From: Photorhabdus thracensis
GTDB lineage: Bacteria > Pseudomonadota > Gammaproteobacteria > Enterobacterales > Enterobacteriaceae
Reading direction: 5' to 3'
Assembly (NCBI RefSeq): GCF_001010285.1
Contig: NZ_CP011104.1
Location: 930,001 to 994,000 of the forward strand
DNA: 64,000 bases
In this document: piece after piece, positions 54,975 through 64,000 of the stretch
Position numbering within the stretch: position 1 is the first letter of the stretch
Layout of the letters: the number at the start of each line of letters is the position of its first letter
Program-made: the position numbers and the translations under genes
The notes under the pieces: generated by a model
Database searches by the model: none
What the model was told of the DNA's origin: nothing
Seen by the model: the letters and a program-made list of their open reading frames with translations, nothing else

Positions 54975-56219
54975 ATGGCTACTTTACCGATAAAAAAATC
55001 GTCTCCCTCTTTACTTGGCGGCGCAATGATCATTGGCGGAACGATTATTGGCGCAGGCATGTTTTCCTTACCTGTTGTAATGTCAGGAGCATGGTTTTAC
55101 TGGTCAATCGCTGCTTTGGTGTTTACCTGGTTTTGCATGCTGCACTCAGGGTTAATGATATTGGAGGCCAATCTTAATTATCGGGTTGGCTCAAGTTTCG
55201 GGACTATAACAAAAGATCTTTTAGGCGATGGCTGGAATATCATTAATGGTATTACGATTGCTTTTGTTTTATATATACTGACTTATGCTTATATTTCTGC
55301 CAGTGGATCGATTATTCAGCATGTCATGCAGGAAATGTCGATAGATTTTTCGCCGCGACTTGCCGGTTTTTTGTTTGCTTTTGCCGTTGCGTTTATTGTC
55401 TGGTTAAGTACGAAGGCGGTCAGCCGGATAACCTCTATTATTCTTGGTGCCAAAATATTAACTTTCTTTATGACTTTTGGAGGCTTGATTTATAACGTTA
55501 AACCTGCTGTTTTATTTAATACCGCTGAGATTAATCCGACTTATTGGCCTTATGTATTAGCAACCTTACCTTTCTGTCTGGCTTCTTTTGGATATCATGG
55601 CAATGTTCCTAGCCTGATGAAATATTATGGAAAAGAACCACAAAAAATAAAGAAATGTCTGTTTATTGGGACGTTAATGGCGTTAGTTCTTTATCTGGTC
55701 TGGTTGATTGGAACAATGGGAAATATTCCCCGGTCAAGTTTTATTAAAATTGCGGAACAAGGGGGAAATATTGATGTTCTGGTTCAGTCATTAAGTGGAG
55801 GCTTAAATAGTTCAACACTAAATTTATTGCTGACACTTTTTTCTAACTTTGCCGTTGCCAGCTCATTTCTTGGTGTCACGCTGGGACTGTTCGATTACTT
55901 GGCTGACTTGTTCAAATTTGATGATACCAAACTGGGACGTTTTAAAACCGCACTGGTGACGTTTTTTCCGCCAATGGTTGGTGGGATGATTTACCCGAAT
56001 GGTTTTATCTATGCGATTGGCTTCGCTGGCCTTGCTGCGACAGTTTGGGCTGCTATCGTTCCCGCTTTACTCGCCAGAGCATCCCGTAAACGGTTTGGTA
56101 GCCCAGCCTATCGGGTTTGGGGTGGCAATGCGATGATCGGCTTGATTTTGCTGTTTGGCGTATTGAATGTCACTGCTCATATCTTATCAAGTTTTAATCT
56201 GCTGCCCGTTTATTCATAA
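54975..56219 (+). CDS. tnaB: tryptophan permease
   Basis: 414 residues, 11 membrane segments. The start [20 protein letters not shown] is the first helix of the hydroxy/aromatic amino acid permease family, and the position after tnaA identifies TnaB, the low-affinity tryptophan importer. [20 protein letters not shown] is also typical. It is cotranscribed with tnaA. The hairpin at 56225-56248 lies directly after it. Confidence 0.94.
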   Translation: MATLPIKKSSPSLLGGAMIIGGTIIGAGMFSLPVVMSGAWFYWSIAALVFTWFCMLHSGLMILEANLNYRVGSSFGTITKDLLGDGWNIINGITIAFVLYILTYAYISASGSIIQHVMQEMSIDFSPRLAGFLFAFAVAFIVWLSTKAVSRITSIILGAKILTFFMTFGGLIYNVKPAVLFNTAEINPTYWPYVLATLPFCLASFGYHGNVPSLMKYYGKEPQKIKKCLFIGTLMALVLYLVWLIGTMGNIPRSSFIKIAEQGGNIDVLVQSLSGGLNSSTLNLLLTLFSNFAVASSFLGVTLGLFDYLADLFKFDDTKLGRFKTALVTFFPPMVGGMIYPNGFIYAIGFAGLAATVWAAIVPALLARASRKRFGSPAYRVWGGNAMIGLILLFGVLNVTAHILSSFNLLPVYS

Positions 56220-56224
56220 AAAAA

Positions 56225-56248
56225 CTCCTGCGGTGGGTGCCGCAGGAG
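56225..56248 (+). terminator. hairpin after tnaB
   Basis: CTCCTGCGG (56225-56233) and CCGCAGGAG (56240-56248) pair perfectly around TGGGTG, six bases after the tnaB stop. There is no T run, so it may be a transcript-stabilising hairpin. Confidence 0.65.
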
Positions 56249-56493
56249 CCTGGTGTTGACGGAGATAAGCTCCGAAAAGGAAGAAAACAAAGCAGGTGTA
56301 TTTATGTTTTAATTTAGTTTGTTAACTCCCAACATCTTACAGCAAGGTTATTAACAGGAAGTTCTTATGGCTTCCCTTTAGAACACGAGCACCTGACTGC
56401 CTTATTTAGTACAACATCCCGACAGATGTACCGTAAGAAGTTGTGACTAATAGAACAATAGCATCAGAATGCACTGTTTTGACAACTTTTTGC

Positions 56494-56600
56494 CTAGTCA
56501 TTAATTAGTTGTATACAATCTTTCAGTGTCAGTACTGCTTCTGAACCGGTATTATCGTTGCTGGTCAGACCCATTAATACTTGCTCCTGCTTCAGTGGTT
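56494..56600 (-). pseudogene. C-terminal scrap of a gene following the UPF0261 gene
   Basis: After the UPF0261 stop the minus strand reads VVIQHKQPLKQEQVLMGLTS then NDNTGSEAVLTLKDCIQLIN and a stop at 56494. In many bacteria UPF0261 genes are followed by a TIM-barrel phosphoenolpyruvate-hydrolase-like gene. This could be its last 35 codons after a deletion, but I cannot confirm the match. Confidence 0.35.
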
Positions 56601-56619
56601 GTTTGTGTTGAATCACAAC

Positions 56620-57834
56620 TTAAGCCATCATCATCTGCTGGTATTCGCTAATCACCTGTTGGCAGAATTCAGGTGAATTCACGTGATGAGGGCTTTTAAT
56701 TAGTTGTCTGTTTTTCGTTTCTATAAATGCAGACTCAAAAGCGTTAATAAAGGCCTGAGTCGCATCAGGATTCCAGAAGGGGCCACCTTCAATGTCCAGA
56801 GCGGAAAAACCGCCTTCAGGAATAATAAATTTTACTTTTCCTTCGCACAGATTAAGCTTTTCAGCAATCCAAATCCCCATTTGACGGTTCTCTTCTGGTA
56901 CGGTGCGCATTAATGTTACCTGAGAATTGTGGCGGTAAAATTGCCGGTATTTGTAGCGTTCCGGGATAGTATTCAGATGCCCGAAATTTACCATATCCAA
57001 CGCGCCGCAAGAGCCAATATAAGGTATTTGTGTCCGGGCTATCGCACCCAAACGGTCTGCATCACAGGCCAGAACACCACCAAACAGATAATCACAGACT
57101 TCGGTTGTAGTGATATCCAACAGGCTATTCAGCAGACGGCTTTCAGCCAGTTTTTCCATTGTTTTGCCGCCGCTGCCGGTTGCATGGAAAACCAGACAAT
57201 CATACTGATTATCCAGCTCTTTGGTCAGTAACTGTATGCAAGGTGTTGTGACACCAAACATTGTCAGACCGATAGCTGGCTTATCTTCAACATTGTTCTC
57301 TTGGTAGAAATAAACTGCACCTGCAATTTGGTTAGCCGCATTTTTCAATACCTGACGGGAGATACGGTTAAGACCAGATACATCAGTGACTGAATAGAGC
57401 ATGGCAATATCACTGACACCAACATAACCTGAAACATCACCGGAGGCCATAGTAGAAACCATCAGTTTTGGTATACCTACAGGCAAAGATTGCATTGCGG
57501 GTGTAATCAGTGCTGTCCCGCAGGATCCCCCCAGACCTAGAATCGCTAAAACATCAGTTTGTCTTGATAAAAAAATATTAAAAGCGGCTGACATTGCGGA
57601 AATTGCTTTCCCCCGATCACCACAGAAAACGGCATCTTTGCCTTGTGGATGATGCTCTGCTACTGTTAATGCAGTGATGTCCGCACCTCTTTCGAGCGGG
57701 CCAGATTTAGTAGTTAAATCCACAGTACGAACAGCAAGGCCAGCTTTTTCTATCAGATCCCTGACGTAGAAGATTTCTGCGCTCTTGGTATCAAAAATAG
57801 TGGCGATATAGACATAGCCTTGGCTTTTTTTCAT
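56620..57834 (-). CDS. UPF0261 / Tm-1-like ATP-binding domain protein
   Basis: 404 residues. [20 protein letters not shown] and the N-terminal domain with [20 protein letters not shown], then the second domain with [16 protein letters not shown] and [17 protein letters not shown], fit the Tm-1/UPF0261 family, named after the tomato virus resistance protein. The bacterial function is not settled to my knowledge. It is divergently transcribed from a TetR regulator 235 bp away that probably controls it. Its usual downstream partner seems deleted here. Confidence 0.85.
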   Translation of the reverse strand: MKKSQGYVYIATIFDTKSAEIFYVRDLIEKAGLAVRTVDLTTKSGPLERGADITALTVAEHHPQGKDAVFCGDRGKAISAMSAAFNIFLSRQTDVLAILGLGGSCGTALITPAMQSLPVGIPKLMVSTMASGDVSGYVGVSDIAMLYSVTDVSGLNRISRQVLKNAANQIAGAVYFYQENNVEDKPAIGLTMFGVTTPCIQLLTKELDNQYDCLVFHATGSGGKTMEKLAESRLLNSLLDITTTEVCDYLFGGVLACDADRLGAIARTQIPYIGSCGALDMVNFGHLNTIPERYKYRQFYRHNSQVTLMRTVPEENRQMGIWIAEKLNLCEGKVKFIIPEGGFSALDIEGGPFWNPDATQAFINAFESAFIETKNRQLIKSPHHVNSPEFCQQVISEYQQMMMA

Positions 57835-57888
57835 TATAATTATGAATACTTCCCTGGTGCTGACTACTAACTCATGGATAGATTATAG

Positions 57889-57945
57889 ACAAGATGAGAC
57901 TCTAGTATCACTATTATATTACCAAATTGAGACTATCATCTCATT
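57889..57945. promoter_or_regulatory. candidate TetR operator between divergent genes
   Basis: The intergenic region holds GATGAGACTCTAGTATCAC and TGAGACTATCATCTCAT about 40 bp apart, sharing TGAGACT and with the half ATGAGA/TCTCAT in inverse. TetR family proteins usually bind such elements next to their own gene. Identified by eye only. Confidence 0.4.
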
Positions 57946-58069
57946 TTACCCATAAATAAATTGAATCAATTTGGGTGTTTTGTAGATAGTTAAGTAGAGT
58001 GACGATAGCGAAAAAGAATTTTAACCATAAGCTTTATCTAGAGATTTTTATTGTGAAAGAGTTGTGGCA

Positions 58070-58693
58070 ATGATGGATTCGAATACTAAACCTCACTTTA
58101 CCGGGACCCGGAAAAAAACGTATGCATTGTTGATAAATGCTGCACTGGAACTTTTTGAGCAGAGAGCGATACCTTCGGTTTCCGAATTGGCGCAGTATGC
58201 TGGTGTTTCCAGAGCAACGGCATACCGCTATTTTCCGACCCAAAGCGATTTAATTGACGCAATTGTTGGTGCCAGCCTTGGGCCAATTCTCACCTGGAAA
58301 CCTTCCAGTGAAAAAACCGAAGAGCGGATTATTGAGCTGTTGGATTTTGCCTATCCCCGAATGTTTCAACATGAAGGTGCATTGCGGGCGGCTCTGTTGG
58401 TTTCTTTACAGCAATGGGCTCATGGGCGCGATTTATCCGCGGATAAGCAGGAAAAGAAACTGGTACGCGGGCATCGTAAGGAGATCCTTGCAATGGTGGT
58501 TGAACCACTAAAAGGGCATTTTCCACCGGAGACTTTGGAAAATGTTATTCGTTCTTTTTCTCTGATTTATGGCTCTGAAGTCTTTCTGGTAATGAAAGAT
58601 ATTTGGAATATGGATGACGAGCAGGTTATTGAAATCACTAAATGGATGGCAAAAGCCATTATTAATCAGGCGCATAGAGATTCTGAGCTCTAG
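58070..58693 (+). CDS. TetR-family transcriptional regulator
   Basis: 207 residues from ATG 58070 (a GTG two codons earlier or the next ATG are possible). The N-terminal helix-turn-helix is SVSELAQYAGVSRATAYRYF, a strong TetR signature. The C-terminal ligand domain (from about residue 80) is helical and unassigned. It probably represses the divergent UPF0261 gene and itself. A hairpin at 58789-58817 ends it. Confidence 0.9.
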   Translation: MMDSNTKPHFTGTRKKTYALLINAALELFEQRAIPSVSELAQYAGVSRATAYRYFPTQSDLIDAIVGASLGPILTWKPSSEKTEERIIELLDFAYPRMFQHEGALRAALLVSLQQWAHGRDLSADKQEKKLVRGHRKEILAMVVEPLKGHFPPETLENVIRSFSLIYGSEVFLVMKDIWNMDDEQVIEITKWMAKAIINQAHRDSEL

Positions 58694-58788
58694 TTGTTTC
58701 TGATAAGCCATTTAATAACTCAGTGTTAAACGGGGCGGATATTTTGCATAGATTTCATATAACTTATGATTATTCTTATGCAAAGTAT

Positions 58789-58817
58789 CCCTGTTTATGC
58801 TGAAAGAATAAACAGGG
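58789..58817 (+). terminator. terminator of the TetR gene
   Basis: CCCTGTTTAT and ATAAACAGGG form a perfect 10-bp stem with a 9-nt loop, followed by TTGTTAAAT. Confidence 0.75.
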
Positions 58818-60311
58818 TTGTTAAATCAGGTGATTAAGTTTCACCGCTGTATGCCAAATGAGCATTTGTTACTTATTGAATTTATCTCCTTTATGACTAA
58901 GGTTTGTTCATAACCATTCTGCATTTCCATTAAAATTAATTTGATGAAATGACATCATTGTACTTATCTTTCATGATTAAAATTCCCGCCTATAGAAAGC
59001 AAAATATTAAAAAAAATACTAAATAAAAAACACAATGTTAAGAATATATTGATTTGTGGTTGCAATAAACACTTTAAAATCTAACAAATCGATAACTAAT
59101 ATAACTATTTCAGATTAATCATGATGAAAATCATAATTAGTCCTTTAATTACACCTATATTTTAGTTTTTCTGACTAATCAGAATTTTACTGCTCAAAAT
59201 AATAGTTTGAAAAATAGGACAAGTACGAAAATACACTTTAATTACAATTCGAAATTTTTAATTTAACCTTTAAATACAATCAGTTAAATTAATTTTAAAG
59301 ATTTTCGATATTATATTTAATCCAGTAAAGTGTTGCATTAAATCAATATGCGTGAGAACTTATTTACCAGCCGACCCACGGTGGGTTTTAAATATCATTA
59401 AATGTGTCACAGCATATCAGATTGCTATAAATAGACGTTAATTGTTCTCTTCGTCTGTTTCATCTTGTTCGGTTATTTAATCAGGTTTGGTGTGGTTTAA
59501 CGTAAGTTTACACTTCCTGTCATATATAAAGGAGCCATGAATACTCAACATAAGCTTGATAAAGATAATTTTAATACGGTAATGGAAGGTCTGACACCTT
59601 CATTGGAATGACAAGTTGAAAGTGCACTGCCTGGGCAGAGTGGATCAAAAGCTAACTCGACCCGTTTCTGGCCGAAGTTACCTCAAGCTTACTGGTTGTT
59701 TACAATATTAATCATAATAAAACAAATATTAATATTTTGTTAAAATTAAAAAATAAATACATGTAATAATTAAACCAAAATAACAATTTAATAAACTGAG
59801 TCTATTTATTTGTTTTGAAATATTTTAATGAGAAAAACAGTATCAAAATCAAAGAACATTATAATTTCAATTGACATGATATATATTTAATATTAATAAA
59901 TTACTATAATTTTTTAATTTATTGTAGTGTTGATTTTTTCGATTTTAATATTGACAAGATTTATCCTAAAGAACCAGGAGGGCGGTAGCGTGGGAAGTAA
60001 CTTAGAAAAGAAAATTAAAAGTACGAAAAGTAGTAAACAGAAGAAATAGTTTTAATGAGAACGTAAATAGGCTTTTTTTACAGAGTAAGGAAATCATAAA
60101 GGCAGAGAAAATTTATCCAGAAAATAATAAAACTATACAATTAGTTTACATATCGATGTTGTGCTTGTTAAAGCTGAAAAATTCAATTTTGAACGCATTT
60201 AAAATAGTGAAAGAAATTTTAAGTTAGTTTATCACCTGCAATAATAAAGAATTCCTTCAAGTTCTATAATGAGACGAAATCATTAATAGCTAATCCTCAA
60301 TGGGATATATT
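58818..60311. other. AT-rich accessory region with small ORF candidates
   Basis: About 1.5 kb with no normal gene. At 59537 an ATG after AAGGAG opens 24 codons (MNTQHKLDKDNFNTVMEGLT...) and then stops; the frame continues past the stop as if from a dead gene (for example RFWPKLPQAYWLF). A separate 19-codon candidate is at 59990. The rest is AT-rich and looks like rearranged DNA upstream of the NRPS. Confidence 0.5.
59990..60049 (+). CDS. candidate 19-residue lysine-rich peptide
   Basis: A GTG at 59990 sits seven bases after a very strong Shine-Dalgarno (AGGAGGG, 59976-59982) and opens MGSNLEKKIKSTKSSKQKK, with eight lysines among 19 residues. Upstream TTGACA (59871-59876), 17 bp, TAATAA (59894-59899) is a good promoter. 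No family is known. It may be a chance frame; the combination of promoter and ribosome binding site is why I list it. Confidence 0.25.
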   Translation: MGSNLEKKIKSTKSSKQKK

Positions 60312-60598
60312 ATGGATGAAATTAAATGTTTGGATGTTTTCCCACTGTTTTCTACTCTCCTGCAAAAACTTTGGCAACAAATTACCGAGGATATCGAACG
60401 CATTACACCAGAAATGTTGCTACTGACTGAAATAAATCAGTCTGACATTGACGAAATATCAACCAGATAATGGGAGAGATCCAGAACGTTCAGGATATTT
60501 ATGGGCTTTCGCCGTTGCAGGATGGAATTATGTTTCATCACTTGTTGGAAAATCAGGGCGATTCATATCAAGTGATATTCCGTCTCATCATGTTTTAA
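60312..60598 (+). pseudogene. NRPS module-boundary fragment
   Basis: From ATG 60312 the frame reads ...LLQKLWQQITEDIERITPEM and LLLTEINQSDIDEISTR and stops at TAA 60468. An overlapping ATG (TAATG) opens MGEIQNVQDIYGLSPLQDGI then MFHHLLENQGDSYQVIF and ends at 60598. The first piece is the linker that precedes condensation domains, the second the start of a C (dual E/C-like) domain (IYxLSPLQxGIxFHHL). The rest of the domain is missing. This is a relic of an NRPS module just upstream of the intact gene. Confidence 0.75.
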
Positions 60599-60786
60599 TA
60601 ATAAACTTAATTATCCATCTCCGTGACAAATATCAATCGAATTATTTCTATATCATTCTTTTATCTTAATTAAGCATATAAACGTATCACTATATTAGTG
60701 TCTGTTATCAAATGTTGTGCCCAATTAGAAATTAGAACGATGTTTGGTTGATAGGGATTCAAGACTTGACACTTTGGAATTATAAA

Positions 60787-63700
60787 ATGAATACGCCACA
60801 TAGCCACAACCTATCATTAGAAAATCCTCTTACTTCTTCTCATGAACTATCACTTAGTTCTACTCAACAAGTCATTTGGCTTGACCAAATTCTTCATCCT
60901 GACTCCCCCAATTACAACATTAGTACATTGGTCTGTATTGATGGAGATCTGGATGAAGTATTGTTCACTCAGGCTCTTGAAGCCGTTGTTTCTCGCCATG
61001 ACACATTGCGCTTACGGCTTGTGGATACCCACGGATTACCTCGCCAAAAACTCGTCGATACTTCCTCCGTATCTTTAGCTGTGCACGATTTTTCACACTA
61101 TGCTGATGCAGAAGCCCAAGCCACACAGCAAGTGCACGCTACTTTTATACGCCCGTTCCATTTGTATGGGGAGCTGTGGCGTTCTGAGTTGCTGCGAGTC
61201 AGTGATACACGCTGGTACTGGCAATTTTGCTGTCATCATTTGATCTCAGATGGTCTGGGTTTGAGGCTGGTTATCAAAGATCTTGCAGATAATTACAATC
61301 GTTTGGTCAAAGGGGATACATTAGCAGACGTTGCTCCTTCCTACCTTGACTTTATTGTTGAAGATCGTACCTATCTTGACTCCAAATTACACGCGCGCGA
61401 CCTGCAATTTTGGCTGGAACGCTATGAAAAACTGCCTCCAGCCCTAATTCCGCCCTCAAATCCAGGCACATCTGTCACTCACTCGCCGGCAAAACCCGTT
61501 CTTTGGCAGCTGGACGCAACACTTTTTCAACAGATTGAAGATACAGTGGCCGCTCATGGATTCTCTATCCTCCATTTTATGTATGCCGTTCTGGCTTGCT
61601 ATTTCGCACGCAGTACAAACACAGAAGAGATTGTTATTGGCATTCCAGTGCACAATCGCAAAAATGCGAAACAGAAATGTACCCTAGGGACATTTTCGTC
61701 AGTCATTCCCATTGGAGTGACTATTCACTCTAAAGACTCTTTCCTTGATGTTATGCACAAGGTCGCAGCAGAGTTACGTCGTTGCTATAAGTATCAGCGG
61801 CTACCCATTACAGAAATTAACCAGCATACACAGATAAAACAGAAAACAGGACGTGCCCAACTTTTTGATATCACACTGTCGCTTGAGTTGTTCAACACCA
61901 ATTTTAATATGCAACAAGCTGTCACAACGCTTAAAGCGTCACATCGTGGTGCAATGTTCCCCCTTGCAATAGCTATATACCAATACACATTTACCCACCT
62001 TGAAAAGGTAAGCCAGCCTGTCACAATCGAATTCAATTACAATACTAATTACCTGAATCACGAAGAAGTCATTGCCCTCCAGGCTCGTTTAGCCCTATTA
62101 GTAGAAGCCGCCATAACTTCTTTAGATAGGCCGATTGGGAATGCCCCTCTCTTACCTTCGTGGGAGCGTCAGCAATTATTGATGGATTTCAACGCAACCA
62201 AAGTTGATTTTCCACAAAACACACTGATACATCAGCTGTTTGAGCAACAGGTTGAACGCACTCCTGATGCCATTGCCGTGGTATTTGAAACACAATCAAT
62301 TAACTACAATGAACTGAATCATCGGGCCAATCGTTTAGCGCATTATCTGATTTCTTTAGGCGTACAGCCCGATGAGCGGGTCGCTATTTGTGTTGAACGT
62401 AGTCTGGATATGATAGTGGGGCTGCTGGCTATTCTCAAGGCTGGCGGCGCCTATGTGCCCCTCGATCCGACCTATCCGTCTGAGCGACTGACCTATATGC
62501 TGGATGATGTGGAACCAGTGGCTCTGCTGACTCAGTCTTCACTCATTGAAAAACTGAATAGCCATCTGCCTACCGTGGTATTTGATACCCCGGTCTTGTC
62601 CGCCTTTGATAAAAAATCGGCAGAAAATCCCAATACTCAGGCCCAAAAACTGACCTCAAACCATCTGGCTTATGTGATTTATACCTCCGGCTCTACCGGG
62701 CAACCTAAAGGAGTCATGGTAACACACAGGAATGTTATTAATCTTTATACTGGACTAGGTCTTCATACTGGATTGAATAACACAGAACAGCCATATCGTG
62801 TAGCCGTAAATGCCAGTCTGGTATTTGATGCTTCAGTACAAAATTGGATCCAAGTGTTGTCAGGCCACACGTTAGTTATTGTCCCTGAGAACATGCGCCC
62901 AGATGGGGACATGCTATGGCAATATTTTGCCAGTCAAGCAGTGGATGTCTTCGACTGCACGCCAGTCCAATTGCAATGGTTACTGAATGCTGGTTTAGGC
63001 TCTTCTTCTGATTATCAGCCTAAGCTCGTGTTGATTGGTGGTGATGCCATTTCACCTTTAGTTTGGTCCAGATTGCAACAAATCACGACTTCCCGATTTC
63101 TTAACCTATACGGGCCAACAGAATGTACGGTAGATGCCACTGTCTGCCCGATTGATATCACGTTATCACAACCCTCTATTGGTCGCCCTATCGCCAATAC
63201 CCAAATCTATATTCTAGATACACAAGGCCAACCCGTGCCTTTTGGTGTAACCGGCGAAATTTATATTGCGGGTGCCGGGGTGGCCCGGGGTTATCTGAAC
63301 CGCCCTGAATTGACTATCGAGCGTTTCTTGACTGATCCGTTTACCTCAGATCCTGATGCCCGCATGTACAAAACCGGTGACCTTGGACGCTGGTTACCTG
63401 ACGGTAATATTGAGTACATCGGCCGTAATGATTTTCAGATCAAATTACGTGGATTCCGCATTGAACTGGGTGAAATCGAAGCCCATCTCATTCAATGTCC
63501 GGGAGTGCGGGAGGCTATTGTCATTTCTCGTGAAGATACCCCCAATAATACACGGCTGGTTGCCTATATTCAGCCTCAGCCCGGTATTAAGCTTGTCCCG
63601 GCTGAGCTACGTCAGCAACTTGTTTTGCAATTAGCTGAATATATGCTGCCCAGTGCATTCGTGATATTGGAAACTTTCCCGCTGACTCTCAACGGTAAAC

Positions 63701-64000
63701 TCGATCGTAAAGCACTACCAGCACCTGATCAATCAGCAGTAATAACGCGTAGCTATGAAGCCCCCAGTGGGGAACGGGAAACAAAACTGGCTGAGCTTTG
63801 GCAAGACTTACTGGGATTGAAATGTGTTGGCCGTCAAGATCATTTCTTTGAACTCGGTGGTCATTCACTGATGGCGGTCAGCCTGATTGAACGACTGCGT
63901 AATGATGGATGGCTGCTTGATGTTCGCGGCGTTTTTTCCGCACCCGTGCTTGCTGACATGGCTCAGGCTATCCAGATAAATCAAGATAACTCTGTTTTTA
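60787..64000 (+). CDS. non-ribosomal peptide synthetase, C-A-T module, continues past the window
   Basis: The frame is open from ATG 60787 to the right edge (over 1070 codons). Residues ~20-440 form a condensation domain with HHLISDG at about 150. An adenylation domain follows (YTSGSTGQPKG from 632, NLYGPTECTVDATVC, YKTGDLGRWLPDG, NGKLDRKAL). Then a thiolation domain has FFELGGHSLMAV with the phosphopantetheine Ser at about 1027. Reading the specificity pocket by eye gives D-A-Q-D-L-G-L-V-D(-K), close to the known glutamine code. The leading C domain without an A domain before it suggests lipo-initiation or acceptance from another protein. Confidence 0.93.
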   Translation, partial: MNTPHSHNLSLENPLTSSHELSLSSTQQVIWLDQILHPDSPNYNISTLVCIDGDLDEVLFTQALEAVVSRHDTLRLRLVDTHGLPRQKLVDTSSVSLAVHDFSHYADAEAQATQQVHATFIRPFHLYGELWRSELLRVSDTRWYWQFCCHHLISDGLGLRLVIKDLADNYNRLVKGDTLADVAPSYLDFIVEDRTYLDSKLHARDLQFWLERYEKLPPALIPPSNPGTSVTHSPAKPVLWQLDATLFQQIEDTVAAHGFSILHFMYAVLACYFARSTNTEEIVIGIPVHNRKNAKQKCTLGTFSSVIPIGVTIHSKDSFLDVMHKVAAELRRCYKYQRLPITEINQHTQIKQKTGRAQLFDITLSLELFNTNFNMQQAVTTLKASHRGAMFPLAIAIYQYTFTHLEKVSQPVTIEFNYNTNYLNHEEVIALQARLALLVEAAITSLDRPIGNAPLLPSWERQQLLMDFNATKVDFPQNTLIHQLFEQQVERTPDAIAVVFETQSINYNELNHRANRLAHYLISLGVQPDERVAICVERSLDMIVGLLAILKAGGAYVPLDPTYPSERLTYMLDDVEPVALLTQSSLIEKLNSHLPTVVFDTPVLSAFDKKSAENPNTQAQKLTSNHLAYVIYTSGSTGQPKGVMVTHRNVINLYTGLGLHTGLNNTEQPYRVAVNASLVFDASVQNWIQVLSGHTLVIVPENMRPDGDMLWQYFASQAVDVFDCTPVQLQWLLNAGLGSSSDYQPKLVLIGGDAISPLVWSRLQQITTSRFLNLYGPTECTVDATVCPIDITLSQPSIGRPIANTQIYILDTQGQPVPFGVTGEIYIAGAGVARGYLNRPELTIERFLTDPFTSDPDARMYKTGDLGRWLPDGNIEYIGRNDFQIKLRGFRIELGEIEAHLIQCPGVREAIVISREDTPNNTRLVAYIQPQPGIKLVPAELRQQLVLQLAEYMLPSAFVILETFPLTLNGKLDRKALPAPDQSAVITRSYEAPSGERETKLAELWQDLLGLKCVGRQDHFFELGGHSLMAVSLIERLRNDGWLLDVRGVFSAPVLADMAQAIQINQDNSVF

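Noticed and set aside
60448-60669. 73-codon frame before the NRPS
   Set aside because: Out of frame with the recognisable NRPS linker and C-domain pieces at 60312-60598.

Overview
The window looks like the chromosome of an insect-associated enterobacterium of the Photorhabdus/Xenorhabdus group. The reasons are the low GC content, an MR/P-type fimbrial operon with an invertible promoter, a tryptophanase operon of the Proteus type, a NRPS gene, and several copies of a roughly 80-130 bp palindromic repeat (ends TATACCC/GGGTATA) that I recall from these genera. The species assignment is inference. Much of the window is accessory DNA full of relics.

Layout. 1-2100: end of a DASS anion symporter and a convergent MFS exporter. 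2354-2800: the N-terminal part of a Fic protein. 3304-11725: type I-E CRISPR-Cas with intact cas3 and cascade genes (casABCDE). cas1 survives only as a 38-codon stub, cas2 is missing, and the array has 14 repeats that all differ. 11726-19500: a decayed type VI secretion island on the minus strand with vgrG, tssF and PAAR fragments, one intact lipase effector and an immunity gene in two copies, one of them frameshifted. A second, two-repeat CRISPR relic in the opposite orientation lies on its far side (19791-19881). 20202-25154: a ynbA-like gene, an ISAs1-family IS with a perfect 10-bp target duplication, a pRiA4b ORF-3-like gene, a hipBA operon with two operator boxes, and a broken ccdAB pair.

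25576-27156: a phosphoethanolamine transferase. 27747-36566: a tyrosine recombinase, a 267-bp invertible segment bounded by 26-bp inverted repeats, and the fimbrial operon it should switch (mrpA, B, C, D, a deleted E, F-like twice, G, H, J). 36880-41456: a compact minus-strand operon-like cluster of PriA/HisA-like isomerase, phosphoribosyltransferase, HAD phosphatase, divergent PurA-like ligase and Nudix hydrolase. I do not recognise this combination, and it is the best candidate here for an undescribed pathway, probably a modified nucleotide.

42085-58700: a serine-type permease; formate dehydrogenase fdoGHI with cysteine at the usual selenocysteine position; a deletion-derivative IS; a MATE exporter; a small secreted Cys protein; a VOC protein; tnaCAB with a leader peptide not called by ordinary ORF finding; and a UPF0261 gene divergent from a TetR regulator. 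58700-60786 is mostly AT-rich, with a broken NRPS fragment and a candidate 19-residue lysine-rich peptide. 60787 to the right edge is an open NRPS gene (C-A-T module, predicted Gln-type A domain) that continues beyond the window.

All identifications were made by reading translations and motifs by eye; no database search or alignment program was run.
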